The notes beneath the pieces were generated by a model. It saw only the letters and a program-made list of their open reading frames with translations. It was not told the origin of the DNA and did not search any database. From contig NZ_CP031728.1 of assembly GCF_008806975.1 (NCBI RefSeq), positions 4,629,501 to 4,693,500 on the forward strand: a stretch of 64,000 bases of DNA. The letters run 5' to 3'. The position numbers were made by a program, and so were the translations under genes. Numbering within the stretch: the first letter of the stretch is position 1; every line of letters begins with the position of its first letter. Below are positions 37,029 through 46,143 of this stretch, piece by piece. Source of the DNA: Cellvibrio sp. KY-GH-1. Lineage in GTDB: Bacteria > Pseudomonadota > Gammaproteobacteria > Pseudomonadales > Cellvibrionaceae.

Positions 37029-38264
37029 ATGAATTCACCATCGTTAACCGCTAATAAGGCGCACTCCAATCACGCACTACCTAATCGTGTTTTATCCATC
37101 GATGTGTTTCGCGGCATCACCATTTTTGTCATGGTGTTTGTAAACGAGCTCGCCGGCGTTACCAATATTCCCCAGTGGATGAAACACCTTCCTGCTAATG
37201 TGGACGGCATGACGTTTGTTGATCTGGTGTTTCCGGCATTTCTATTTATTGTGGGTATGTCGGTTCCCTTTGCAATTCAGGCGCGCGTTAAAAAAGGTGA
37301 TTCAACGCTGGAAATATTTAAACACATAGCACTGCGGAGCCTGGGCTTGATGGTGATTGGTGTGTTTATGGTAAATACCGAATCGGGTTTTGATGAGGCG
37401 TCAATGGCGATATCCATGCCGCTCTGGACGTTACTAATGTTTATCTATGTGTTGCTCATCTGGTCGAACTATTCCAAAACAATTTCACCCGCAATTACCT
37501 TGGGGGCAAAGCTGATTGGTGTGGCTGGCCTGGTAGTGCTGTGGTGGTTATATAAAGGGCCGGAAAACACCGGCATGACTACCCAGTGGTGGGGAATTCT
37601 CGGCTTAATTGGCTGGGCTTATTTAATTGCCGGCAGTGTCTTTTTAGTGTGTCGCAATATTGCGGCAGCATCCCAACAAGTTATTGCGCTTGCCGTTATT
37701 GCGTTGGTGTTACTCGGTGTGTTTCTCGCACTGGATAAACTGGAGGCTGCTGGTGTTGCAGTACCTGGTTTATTAAGTGATCTGAATAGCAACAATACCC
37801 ACGCGGCGATTGTATTAGCCGGAGTGATATTGTCGCAGTTATTTTATTTGCCGCAATTTTCTGCACAAAAAGCTAAATACTACTGGCTGTTTACTGCAGT
37901 AGTTGGTTTGCTGGCATTAGCGAGCTGGCAGGTATCTCCAATCTCTAAAATTTGGGCCACACCGAGCTGGGCGCTATTCAGTATATTTTTTTGCTGCGTA
38001 ATTTTCGGTGCAGTTTATTGGCTGGTGGATGTAAAACAGCAACGCGCATGGACCAAATTCTTTGAGCCATCAGCAACCAATCCGCTCCTGGTTTACATAT
38101 TGCCCTACATATTACTGGCGGTTAGCGGAATTGTTGGCTTCTATCTGCGCCCTGATTTTTGCAGCAGCGGTATCGCGGGAATTATCTGGAGCTTGTTTTT
38201 CTCTTGCGTAATTATGTTGATCGGTGCCGGGCTTACGCGGGTGGGGTTAAGGGTTAAGTTGTAG
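37029..38264 (+). CDS. NagX-like / DUF5009 membrane protein
   Basis: A 411-residue protein with about ten transmembrane helices. The N-terminal signature RVLSIDVFRGITIFVMVFVN followed by a TFVDLVFPAFLFIVGMSVPFA segment matches the DUF5009 family (COG4299), which includes NagX of chitin/GlcNAc utilisation loci and is distantly related to heparan-alpha-glucosaminide acetyltransferase. A role in uptake or transmembrane acetylation of amino sugars is plausible. It is a lone + gene convergent with the tetR gene and shares its terminator. Confidence 0.85.
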   Translation: MNSPSLTANKAHSNHALPNRVLSIDVFRGITIFVMVFVNELAGVTNIPQWMKHLPANVDGMTFVDLVFPAFLFIVGMSVPFAIQARVKKGDSTLEIFKHIALRSLGLMVIGVFMVNTESGFDEASMAISMPLWTLLMFIYVLLIWSNYSKTISPAITLGAKLIGVAGLVVLWWLYKGPENTGMTTQWWGILGLIGWAYLIAGSVFLVCRNIAAASQQVIALAVIALVLLGVFLALDKLEAAGVAVPGLLSDLNSNNTHAAIVLAGVILSQLFYLPQFSAQKAKYYWLFTAVVGLLALASWQVSPISKIWATPSWALFSIFFCCVIFGAVYWLVDVKQQRAWTKFFEPSATNPLLVYILPYILLAVSGIVGFYLRPDFCSSGIAGIIWSLFFSCVIMLIGAGLTRVGLRVKL

Positions 38265-38330
38265 TGCCAGCCTAAACTCAATAATAAAATTTATTGGTTT
38301 TCTTTCGCGGCGTTGCTAACGGTACCAATA

Positions 38331-38360
38331 AAAAAGGCAGCTATTTCGAGCTGCCTTTTC
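38331..38360. terminator. Bidirectional terminator between the NagX-like and TetR genes
   Basis: Stem AAAAGGCAGCT/AGCTGCCTTTT (38332-38342, 38349-38359) with a six-base loop; T tracts in both directions. Confidence 0.85.
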
Positions 38361-38376
38361 AGAAAATTTCTAATTA

Positions 38377-39012
38377 TCAACCTTTGCACGGCCAGGTCGG
38401 TTTTGCGCTAAACCAGAATTCCGGTTTTAGGCCAATCAGCCGATAAATGGCGGTGGGTAAATCACTTCTTACATTATCGATATTGCGTGTAACGCGGGCG
38501 TGGGTAATTAACCCTTGTACGTATTGCTGCATTAAGCGCGCGGTTTGTTCGATATCTTTTTGTTCTGTTAAATAATTTCCGCTCAACAAACTGCGCACCA
38601 ACGCCTGATTGTATTTGGCGCCGCGTTCGGTCATGAGTTGCAGGGTTTCGGTAATGCGCGGCTCGCAGCAGCCGGCTTGCATTCCGGCGCTAAAAAACGC
38701 GCAGCCGGGAACGTTGTCTTTGTCTTCACCGACTTTGTTGACGTAAATAAATTGCAGCCAGTTTTCCAATTGCTCAAGCGGTGTGTTGATGGGCGAGAGC
38801 ATGCAATCCATGTCCTGGCGAATTTGCTCCCAGTGGTGGTTGGTGGCTTCGCAGAAGAGTTCGGCTTTGGATTCGAAATGGTGATAGAAGCTTCCCTTGG
38901 TCACGCCCGCTTGCTTGCAGATTTCGTTAACGCCCACAGCGCTGTAGTTGCTGTTCCAAATCAGGTCCAGTGCGGTTTCCAATAGCAGTGTGCGTGTATC
39001 GGGGGAGTTCAT
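38377..39012 (-). CDS. TetR-family repressor of the RND efflux operon
   Basis: A 211-residue TetR-type regulator. The helix-turn-helix lies at about 25-50 (SAVGVNEICKQAGVTKGSFYHHFESKAEL in parts). The ligand domain has an unusual Cys cluster (VPGCAFFSAGMQAGCCEP), hinting at thiol or electrophile sensing. It is divergent from the efflux operon at 39355; two similar palindromes with ATACC-N4-GGTAT lie in the gap, one close to its own start and one inside the efflux promoter, so autoregulation plus repression of the pump is expected. Confidence 0.9.
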   Translation of the reverse strand: MNSPDTRTLLLETALDLIWNSNYSAVGVNEICKQAGVTKGSFYHHFESKAELFCEATNHHWEQIRQDMDCMLSPINTPLEQLENWLQFIYVNKVGEDKDNVPGCAFFSAGMQAGCCEPRITETLQLMTERGAKYNQALVRSLLSGNYLTEQKDIEQTARLMQQYVQGLITHARVTRNIDNVRSDLPTAIYRLIGLKPEFWFSAKPTWPCKG

Positions 39013-39060
39013 AAACAGGTTGCTCGTCGATAAAGAAGTACAAACGTTAGGGTTATTATG

Positions 39061-39074
39061 ATACCGGGCGGTAT
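39061..39074. promoter_or_regulatory. TetR operator O2 (autoregulatory)
   Basis: ATACC-GGGC-GGTAT, about 50 bp upstream of the tetR start. Same arms and the same four-base spacer as the site at 39243-39256. Confidence 0.7.
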
Positions 39075-39233
39075 GTTTTTCAATCGGCTAAAGTAACGCT
39101 AAACCCGGGGTATGACCAAGATACCGACTTGCGCAAAATGGTGCAACTCCGGAAATCCCTTGATTTTATTGGGGTTTTAACCCCGCACCCCATGCGAGGC
39201 GCCTAGGCCAAAACACACAATAAAAAAATCCTG

Positions 39234-39263
39234 TTGACCGACATACCAACCGGTATGTATAGT
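39234..39263 (+). promoter_or_regulatory. Efflux promoter with TetR operator O1
   Basis: A sigma-70-like promoter: TTGACC (39234-39239) and TATAGT (39258-39263) with an 18-base spacer. The operator ACATACC-AACC-GGTATGT (39241-39258) fills the spacer, so a bound repressor would block RNA polymerase. It lies about 90 bp upstream of the first efflux gene. Confidence 0.78.
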
Positions 39264-39354
39264 TTTCCGAAATGTCCGGTTCATCTCTCCGCGTTTGTAT
39301 TCCCAAGGGAGCTTAACTCGCCATTGATTTGCTAAAGAGCAACAGGAGCCCATC

Positions 39355-40536
39355 ATGACTAGCACAATCTTTTCTCGCAAAATCGTTACTTATGCAGCGT
39401 TGGCCATACTGACAGGTATTGCCAGTGTTCATTACATCTCCGGTGTTGATGCGGCTACCCCGGCTGCCGTACCACCCGCCCCGGCGGTAGATGTAGTGGT
39501 TTTACAGCCGCAAGAAATCCGTACCTGGGCCGGCTTTTCCGGTCGTCTGGCACCGGTAGAGAGCGCAGCCATCAAGCCATTGGTGAGCGGCACTATCCAG
39601 CAGGTGCTGTTTACTGAAGGCCAGCAAGTGAAAAAAGGCCAGCCCTTGTTTGTGATTGATCCGCGCCCGCACCAGGCCTCTGTGCAACGCGCCCAGGCAC
39701 AACTGGCCACCGCACAGTCGCGCGCAACGCTGGCAAAGGATGAACTCACCCGCGCAGAACAATTAATCGGTGCGAAGCTGGTATCGCAAAGTGTTTACGA
39801 TGCTGCCCTGAGTGCTCATCAGGTTGCCCAAGCGGATGTGAAGCAAGCCGATGCCGCGCTAAACCAAGCGAAGCTGGATCTGGAATACGCCCATATCAGT
39901 GCGCCCATTTCCGGTCGTGTTGGGCGCGCAGAGCTTACGGTGGGTAACGTGGTTGATGCGGGTGTAAACGCACCGGTGCTCACGCAAATTGTTGCTAACG
40001 ATAAACTCTATGCCGAATTTAATGTGGATGAGGCGGCCTATGTGCAGTTGGTGCGCAACACGAATGATGTGCAAGCAATGCCGGTGGAGTTAAGTCTTGC
40101 GGGCGATACGGCAGCGACTTACGAAGGTCACATTTATGCATTTGATAACCGTTTGGATACCGCGAGCGGTACCATTCGCGCCCGCGCCATTTTTGACAAC
40201 AAAGACGGTGCCTTAACGGCGGGGATGTTTGCGAATGTGCGGTTAGGCTCAGCAGAAAAAGTGCAAGCGCTGTTAGTGCCTGAGCGCGCAATCGGCACCA
40301 ACCAAAGCAAAAAATATGTGATGGTGGTCGATGAAAACAACACCGCAAATTATCGCGAAGTAACTTTGGGTGATCATTACCAGGGGCAGCGTGTTGTACA
40401 AGTCGGCGTTAATGCTGGCGAAAAAGTGATTGTAAATGGCCTTTCCCATGTGCGACCGAAAAGTGTCGTAAGTCCTACCCTGGCAGTAACCGAACAAGCG
40501 GAAGATGAAGATACGCAGGTTGCGTCAATTCATTAA
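39355..40536 (+). CDS. RND efflux periplasmic adaptor (membrane fusion protein)
   Basis: A 393-residue AcrA/MexA-type adaptor. An N-terminal signal or anchor helix (VTYAALAILTGIASVHYI) precedes the barrel-sandwich hybrid (VKPLVSG-type segment AAIKPLVSGTIQQVLF, GQQVKKGQPLFVID), an alpha-hairpin rich in Ala/Gln (about 105-165), and the lipoyl second half (YAHISAPISGRVGRAELTVG). It is not an obvious lipoprotein, as no Cys follows the helix. First gene of the tripartite pump; ribosome site AACAGGAG lies shortly before ATG 39355. Confidence 0.94.
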   Translation: MTSTIFSRKIVTYAALAILTGIASVHYISGVDAATPAAVPPAPAVDVVVLQPQEIRTWAGFSGRLAPVESAAIKPLVSGTIQQVLFTEGQQVKKGQPLFVIDPRPHQASVQRAQAQLATAQSRATLAKDELTRAEQLIGAKLVSQSVYDAALSAHQVAQADVKQADAALNQAKLDLEYAHISAPISGRVGRAELTVGNVVDAGVNAPVLTQIVANDKLYAEFNVDEAAYVQLVRNTNDVQAMPVELSLAGDTAATYEGHIYAFDNRLDTASGTIRARAIFDNKDGALTAGMFANVRLGSAEKVQALLVPERAIGTNQSKKYVMVVDENNTANYREVTLGDHYQGQRVVQVGVNAGEKVIVNGLSHVRPKSVVSPTLAVTEQAEDEDTQVASIH

Positions 40537-40579
40537 GCAGATTCCGATAATCCTAATTTAATTTTTAAAGAGCATCAGT

Positions 40580-40604
40580 AGCACCGGTAAATTTTACCGG
40601 TGCT
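40580..40604 (+). other. Near-perfect palindrome between adaptor and pump genes
   Basis: AGCACCGGTAAA / TTTACCGGTGCT (12-bp arms, one-base spacer) in the 123-bp gap, 56 bases before the pump ATG. No T run follows. It could be an mRNA-stabilising hairpin, attenuator or operator. Confidence 0.6.
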
Positions 40605-40659
40605 CTCCAAACTCATCCTGTTGAAATTCAGGTATGAACAAGCCTTGGCAGGTACAACT

Positions 40660-43600
40660 ATGAATATCTCCAAATTTTTTGTGGATCGCCCCATCTTTGC
40701 CGGTGTGATTTCACTGCTGATTTTTATCGGCGGATTTATCGCCATGTTTCAATTGCCTATTTCGGAATACCCCGAAGTGTCGCCGCCCTCAGTGGTCGTG
40801 AATGCCTCCTATCCCGGTGCAAACCCAAAGGTCATTGCGGAAACTGTTGCAACACCTTTGGAAGAGCAGCTCGCGGGTACTGAAAATATGTTGTACATGT
40901 TTTCGCAAGCCACGACTGATGGACGCTTAACCTTAACGGTTACGTTTAGAATCGGAACAGATCCGGACCTTGCCCAGCAAATGGTGCAAAACCGTATTTC
41001 GCAAGCCTTGCCACGCTTGCCCGATGTCACTCGTCAGCGCGGTGTAACCGTCGTAAAAAGCTCACCGGATTTAACCATGGTGGTGCATTTAATTTCGCCC
41101 GATAAAAGTTACGACGAGCTTTATCTGCGCAACTATGCATTGATGAATATTAAAGATGAGTTGGCCAAGGTTCCCGGTGTGGGCATGGTGCGGTTGTTCG
41201 GTTCAGGCGATTACGCTATGCGCATTTGGCTGAACCCGGAAAAAATTGCCGAGAAAAATCTCACGGCTAACGAAGTGGTTGCCGCGGTGCGCGAGCAAAA
41301 TGTGCAGGTAGCAGCCGGTATTATCGGCGGCGCGCCAGTGACTGATCTGGTGGATGTGCAATTGCCGGTTAATGCCAAAGGCCGTTTGGAAAACCCGGAA
41401 GAGTTCGGCGAAATTATTATTCGTGCAGGCAGTAATGGGGAAATTACCCGCTTGAAAGATGTGGCGCGCGTAGAAATGGGCGCATCGGAATTTGCCTTGA
41501 ATTCCATGCTCGATAGCCAGCCTGCCGTTGCTATTCCGATTTTCCAGGCGCCGGGCGCTAACGCGATTCAAATTTCTGACAATGTTCGCTCGACCATGGC
41601 GGAACTGAAAAAACGTTTTCCGCAGGGTGTGGATTATCACGTGGTTTATGACCCGACTATTTTCGTGAAAAGTTCGATCAAAGCGGTAATTAAAACTCTG
41701 CTTGAAGCGCTCGCACTGGTTGTTGTAGTGGTAATCCTGTTTTTGCAAACCTGGCGCGCCTCGATTATTCCGTTGCTGGCAGTGCCTGTATCCATTATCG
41801 GTACCTTTGCATTGATGTGGGCCTTCGGGTTTTCTATTAACACGCTCTCGCTGTTTGGCTTGGTGTTAGCCATTGGAATTGTGGTCGACGATGCAATTGT
41901 CGTGGTGGAAAACGTTGAGCGAAATATTGAAGAAGGTCTAACACCGATTGCGGCAACCTATAAAGCGATGCAGGAAGTGAGTGGGCCGATTATTGCGATT
42001 TCATTAACCTTGATTGCGGTGTTTGTACCTATCGCCTTTGTGAGTGGTTTGACTGGCCAGTTTTACAAACAATTTGCCTTGACCATTGCGATTTCAACCG
42101 TGATTTCGGCGATTAACTCGCTGACCTTAAGCCCGGCATTGGCCGCGCTTTTGTTAAAAGGTCATCACGAACCAAAAGATCGTTTAACCATTGGTATGGA
42201 TAAAATATTCGGTCGCTTCTTTGCCTGGTTCAATCGCAGCTTTGCGCGCGCTTCCGGAAACTATTCCACCAAAGTGGGAAAAATCCTTGGTCGTAAAATG
42301 GCTGCGGTGGGTGTGTACGCGGTTTTGTTAGGTATTGCGGTGGTGGGTTTTAATATTATTCCCAAAGGTTTTGTGCCCGCGCAGGATAAACAATATTTAA
42401 TTGCCTTCGCGCAATTACCGGATGGTGCAACCTTGGATCGCACTGAAAAAGTGATTCGCGAAATGGGCGAAATTGGTTTGGCGGAAGCGGGTGTGGAAAA
42501 TGCCGTGCAATTCCCTGGTTTGAGTATTAATGGTTTTACCAATAGCTCCAGCGCCGGCATTGTATTTTTTCCGTTGAAAGATTTTGACCAACGTACCAGC
42601 AAAGAACTTTCAGCCGCGGCGATTTCACAAAAACTGCAAATGAAATTCGCTGGTATTGAAGAAGCTTTTATTGCGATTTTCCCTCCACCGCCGGTACGTG
42701 GTTTGGGTACTACTGGTGGCTTTAAATTGCAAATTGAAGATCGCGCTGGTTTAGGCTACGAAAAGCTGGCCGAAGTAGTAGCGCAGGTGCAACAAAAGGC
42801 TATGCAGCGCCCTGAGTTGGCAAGTGTGTTTTCCAACTACAAAATCAATGTGCCGCAATTATATGCGGATGTAGATCGCACCAAAGCCAAGCAACTCGGC
42901 CTGAATGTGAAAGAAATTTTTGACACTATGCAGGTTTATTTGGGCTCGCTGTATATCAATGACTTCAACCAGTTTGGTCGCACCTATCAAGTGATTGCAC
43001 AAGCCGATGCGCCGTATCGCAATACGCCTGAAGATGCGCTCAATTTAAAAGTGCGCAATACGCAAGGCGATATGGTTCCCCTGGGTGCAGTGCTGAGTAT
43101 GAAAGAAAGTTATGGTCCGGAAAGTGCGGCGCATTACAACGGTTATCTGGCGGCGGATATTAACGGCAACGCGGCCCCCGGTTATTCAAGCGGACAAGCG
43201 CAAGATGCTATCGCAGAAATTCTGGATGAAGTATTGCCTGCCGGGATTGTGTACGAATGGACTGATTTGACCTTTCAGGAAGTGCTTGCAGGCAATACCG
43301 CGATTTATATTTTGCCACTGTGTTTGCTGTTAGTGTTTTTGGTGTTGGCGGCGCAGTACGAGAGCTTGGCGCTGCCTCTGGTGGTAGTCACCATTGTGCC
43401 ACTGTCGATATTGTCAGCGCTCTTTGGTGTATGGGTAAGTAAAGGTGACAACAATATCTTTACGCAAATCAGTTTGTTCGTGCTTGCCGGCCTTGCCAGT
43501 AAGAACGCGATTTTAATTGTGGAGTTTGCGCGCGAATTGGAAATGCGCGGTATGCAAACTTATCAGGCCGCGATTACTGCAAGCGGTATGCGTTTGCGCC

Positions 43601-43899
43601 CAATATTGATGACGTCCTTCGCGTTTATTATGGGTGTTTTGCCAATGGTGTTTTCAACTGGTGCAGGAGCAGAAATGCGCAGCGTGATGGGTATTGCGGT
43701 TTTCTCCGGTATGTTGGGTGTGACTTTCTTTGGTTTGTTCTTCACTCCGATGTTTTATGTGTTGTTGCGCAAGCTGGAAGGCAACCGAAAATATCATCAG
43801 GGTGATGCAGCCGAACAACCTGGGGTTCTTGAAGAAAATAAAACCGGAAATCATTTTTCGCACGCAGCAGGTCTGGAGCAGCATGAGGTGAAAGTATGA
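40660..43899 (+). CDS. RND multidrug efflux pump (HAE1 family)
   Basis: A 1079-residue inner-membrane proton-driven pump of AcrB/MexB type. It begins NISKFFVDRPIFAGVIS, has twelve transmembrane helices and two large periplasmic loops. The proton-relay region is visible as GIVVDDAIVVVENVERN in TM4, and LAGLASKNAILIVEFA lies in the second half. ATG 40660 is chosen: it gives the conserved MNISKFF start and has GGCAGG nine bases before; an in-frame extension to 40600 runs over the palindrome. The stop overlaps the OMF start by four bases. Confidence 0.96.
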   Translation: MNISKFFVDRPIFAGVISLLIFIGGFIAMFQLPISEYPEVSPPSVVVNASYPGANPKVIAETVATPLEEQLAGTENMLYMFSQATTDGRLTLTVTFRIGTDPDLAQQMVQNRISQALPRLPDVTRQRGVTVVKSSPDLTMVVHLISPDKSYDELYLRNYALMNIKDELAKVPGVGMVRLFGSGDYAMRIWLNPEKIAEKNLTANEVVAAVREQNVQVAAGIIGGAPVTDLVDVQLPVNAKGRLENPEEFGEIIIRAGSNGEITRLKDVARVEMGASEFALNSMLDSQPAVAIPIFQAPGANAIQISDNVRSTMAELKKRFPQGVDYHVVYDPTIFVKSSIKAVIKTLLEALALVVVVVILFLQTWRASIIPLLAVPVSIIGTFALMWAFGFSINTLSLFGLVLAIGIVVDDAIVVVENVERNIEEGLTPIAATYKAMQEVSGPIIAISLTLIAVFVPIAFVSGLTGQFYKQFALTIAISTVISAINSLTLSPALAALLLKGHHEPKDRLTIGMDKIFGRFFAWFNRSFARASGNYSTKVGKILGRKMAAVGVYAVLLGIAVVGFNIIPKGFVPAQDKQYLIAFAQLPDGATLDRTEKVIREMGEIGLAEAGVENAVQFPGLSINGFTNSSSAGIVFFPLKDFDQRTSKELSAAAISQKLQMKFAGIEEAFIAIFPPPPVRGLGTTGGFKLQIEDRAGLGYEKLAEVVAQVQQKAMQRPELASVFSNYKINVPQLYADVDRTKAKQLGLNVKEIFDTMQVYLGSLYINDFNQFGRTYQVIAQADAPYRNTPEDALNLKVRNTQGDMVPLGAVLSMKESYGPESAAHYNGYLAADINGNAAPGYSSGQAQDAIAEILDEVLPAGIVYEWTDLTFQEVLAGNTAIYILPLCLLLVFLVLAAQYESLALPLVVVTIVPLSILSALFGVWVSKGDNNIFTQISLFVLAGLASKNAILIVEFARELEMRGMQTYQAAITASGMRLRPILMTSFAFIMGVLPMVFSTGAGAEMRSVMGIAVFSGMLGVTFFGLFFTPMFYVLLRKLEGNRKYHQGDAAEQPGVLEENKTGNHFSHAAGLEQHEVKV

Positions 43900-45359
43900 A
43901 TCGACGCATCGTAATGAAAGCATTTGGTCTTGCACTATTGCCGTTGATGATTAGCGCGTGCAGTGGTTTTAAATCGGTAGAAAACGCACAACAACTTGCG
44001 CAAATCCCAACAACCCCGGCGGCATTTACCTTGCCGCAAGGGGCGAGTGCAGAAAAGCCGGTAGCCGATTGGTGGGCGCAATTGCAGGATGCGCAGTTAA
44101 ACCAGTTAATTACCGATTCACTGCAGCATAACCATAGCATTCGTATCGCACAGGCATCGCTGCAGGAATCGCGCGCGTATTTGCGCAACAGCAAATTGGA
44201 TCGCTACCCAACAGTAGAGGCGAGTGCGAGTGGCACGCGTCAACGCCAGAGTGTGGATATTAGCGGTGCCGTTGCTTCACCTGGTTCAACCAGAGGGCCC
44301 ATCACTGAAACGTTTCAGGCTGGTTTTGATGCAAGCTGGGAGTTGGATATTTTTGGCCGCGTGCGCAATGGCGTGAAGTTATCCAAAGCGCAGGTGGCGG
44401 CGCGCGCGGCAGATTTACAGGCGGCGCAAGTGAGTGTCGCGGCAGAAGTCGCCAGCGCTTACATCAGTTTGCGTGGCAATCAATATTTATTGGATGTGGC
44501 GGAGCGCAATGCAAAAAACCAGCAGGAATCCTTGCAGTTGACGCAGCGCTTTGAAGAAGTTGGGCGCGGCGATAAATTGGATGTGGCACGCGCTGAAGCG
44601 CAACTCGAATTAACACGCGCAACCATTCCCGCGCTGCAAGCTCAGGTCAACACGGCGTTGAATCGGTTAGGTGTGTTAACGGGTACGCCGAATGAATCAT
44701 TAACGCTAACCTTATCTGCGGTAAAAGCGCTGCCGGCGATTCCGGTTTCATTCGCGGTGGGCAATCCAGCCGATTTATTAAAACGGCGGCCCGATGTTCG
44801 CCGTGCCGAGCAGGCGTTGGCAGGCGCGGTGGCGGAATACAATATTCAGGTGGCGGATTTATATCCAGGAATTAGCTTTACCGGTAGCTTGGGGTATCTG
44901 TCGACTGATTGGAATCGGTTGGGTAATGACGAAACCGAAACATTTTCTATTACTCCGCGTATCCATTGGGCTGCATTTAATCTCGCGCGGGTAAATGCGC
45001 AAATTGATGCGGCTGATGCGCGCACTCAACAGCGTGTTGCTGAATTTGAGCAGCGTGTGTTAGTCGCACTGGAAGAAACCGACAATGCACTGCAAAATTT
45101 TTCACGCGAGGAGGAGCGGCGCACGGGTTTGCAACGGGCCTTAGCGGCCAGCAATCAGGCTGCATTTTTTGCGCGCAAAAAGTTTGAAGTGGGTAGTAGC
45201 GATTTTTTAACGGTATTGGATGCAGAGCGCTCGCAGCTAACGGTAAGTGCGCAATTGGCGCAGAGCGATATGCAGGTGCTGTTAAATCTGATTGCAGTTT
45301 ACAAAGCCTTGGGGGGCGGTTGGGAGTTGCAACAGCAAGCCGTTGCTGGCAACCCCTAA
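43896..45359 (+). CDS. RND outer-membrane factor lipoprotein (NodT/OprM type)
   Basis: A 487-residue TolC-like channel of the OprM/NodT class. The lipobox is ISAC, followed by SGF. Paired OEP domains are visible: WWAQLQDAQLNQLITDSLQHN, SWELDIFGRVRNGVK, RFEEVGRGDKLDVARAEAQLE, LLKRRPDVRRAEQAL and FEVGSSDFLTVLDAERSQL. Start overlaps the pump stop (ATGA), so the two are coupled. It completes the tripartite efflux system. Confidence 0.95.
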   Translation: MNRRIVMKAFGLALLPLMISACSGFKSVENAQQLAQIPTTPAAFTLPQGASAEKPVADWWAQLQDAQLNQLITDSLQHNHSIRIAQASLQESRAYLRNSKLDRYPTVEASASGTRQRQSVDISGAVASPGSTRGPITETFQAGFDASWELDIFGRVRNGVKLSKAQVAARAADLQAAQVSVAAEVASAYISLRGNQYLLDVAERNAKNQQESLQLTQRFEEVGRGDKLDVARAEAQLELTRATIPALQAQVNTALNRLGVLTGTPNESLTLTLSAVKALPAIPVSFAVGNPADLLKRRPDVRRAEQALAGAVAEYNIQVADLYPGISFTGSLGYLSTDWNRLGNDETETFSITPRIHWAAFNLARVNAQIDAADARTQQRVAEFEQRVLVALEETDNALQNFSREEERRTGLQRALAASNQAAFFARKKFEVGSSDFLTVLDAERSQLTVSAQLAQSDMQVLLNLIAVYKALGGGWELQQQAVAGNP

Positions 45360-45441
45360 ATAGCTGACGTTGCTCGTTGTTGATTGGAAACCGACTCTTT
45401 AAGCCCTTGCAGCCAGTTGCTGTAATAAAGAGTTGCTCTTT

Positions 45442-45492
45442 GCCCGCCGTGTCGCTCCTGCCCCTTGGGGTTTTGCACGCGCGGGCTTTTTT
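45442..45492 (+). terminator. Terminator of the efflux operon
   Basis: GCCCGC...GCGGGC arms (45442-45447, 45481-45486) extended by GTG/CAC with a bulge, enclosing a smaller CCCCTTGGGG hairpin, then six T. Confidence 0.65.
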
Positions 45493-45603
45493 ATGTGGCG
45501 TGACCATTGTTTTATTTTTTGTGGCAGCTTGAAGTCTGATAAGCTGAACCCAGTTTATTTGAAAGATGTGTTTGTTTGAAATTAGCCCTTGTTTGGAAAA
45601 CCT

Positions 45604-46044
45604 ATGAGTAGCGTACAAATTAATTGTCCCCACTGCTTTGCCACTAACCGTTTGCCGGGTGAGCGCCTGGAAGATAAGCCCAATTGCGGCAAGTGCAAAC
45701 GCCCTTTGTTTAGCGGTAAGCCGATGGAATTAAATCCCGGTAATGTGGCGAATACGCTGGAGCATAATGACATTCCGGTATTGGTGGATTGCTGGGCGCC
45801 TTGGTGCGGCCCCTGCCAAAGTTTTGCGCCGGTATTTGAAGAAGCCGCCGCGCGTTTGGAGCCACATCTTCGCTTTGCCAAATTAAATACCGAAGCTGTG
45901 CCCAGTATTGGTCAGCGGTGGAATATTCGCAGTATTCCCACCTTGATTTTATTTCATCACGGCAAAGAAGTGCAGCGCGTGTCCGGTGCTCTACCTATGC
46001 CACAGTTAATGAAGTGGTTGCATGAATCGGGGTTATTTGGTTGA
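45604..46044 (+). CDS. trxC: Thioredoxin 2
   Basis: A 146-residue thioredoxin 2. An N-terminal zinc ribbon (NCPHC and NCGKC) precedes the thioredoxin fold with active site WCGPC in LVDCWAPWCGPCQSF and the cis-Pro loop IRSIPTL. It reduces disulfides in the cytoplasm, often under oxidative stress (OxyR control in E. coli). ATG 45604 gives the conserved start; an in-frame ATG at 45589 adds five residues without support. Confidence 0.95.
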   Translation: MSSVQINCPHCFATNRLPGERLEDKPNCGKCKRPLFSGKPMELNPGNVANTLEHNDIPVLVDCWAPWCGPCQSFAPVFEEAAARLEPHLRFAKLNTEAVPSIGQRWNIRSIPTLILFHHGKEVQRVSGALPMPQLMKWLHESGLFG

Positions 46045-46051
46045 TATTTTT

Positions 46052-46128
46052 AATCTCCCCCGGCCCCTCTTTTACAAAGAGGGGGGAGTAAGCCCCTCTC
46101 TTTGTAAAAGGGAGGTTGGGAGGGATTT
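46052..46128 (+). repeat. Palindromic intergenic repeat, copy B
   Basis: Starts 8 bases after the trxC stop. Shares the ends AATCTCCCCCGGCCCCTCT and GAGGTTGGGAGGGATTT with copy A at 8004-8105. Its inner stem is CCTTTTACAAAGAG-like (CTTTTACAAAGAG... / CTCTTTGTAAAAG), different from that of copy A but again self-complementary. It lies between convergent genes and could also act as a terminator. Confidence 0.8.
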
Positions 46129-46143
46129 TTGGCAGAGAGGGAT

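Noticed and set aside
39109..39125. A third TetR operator, GGTATG...ATACC
   Set aside because: The half-sites point outward and the spacer differs from the four bases of O1 and O2.
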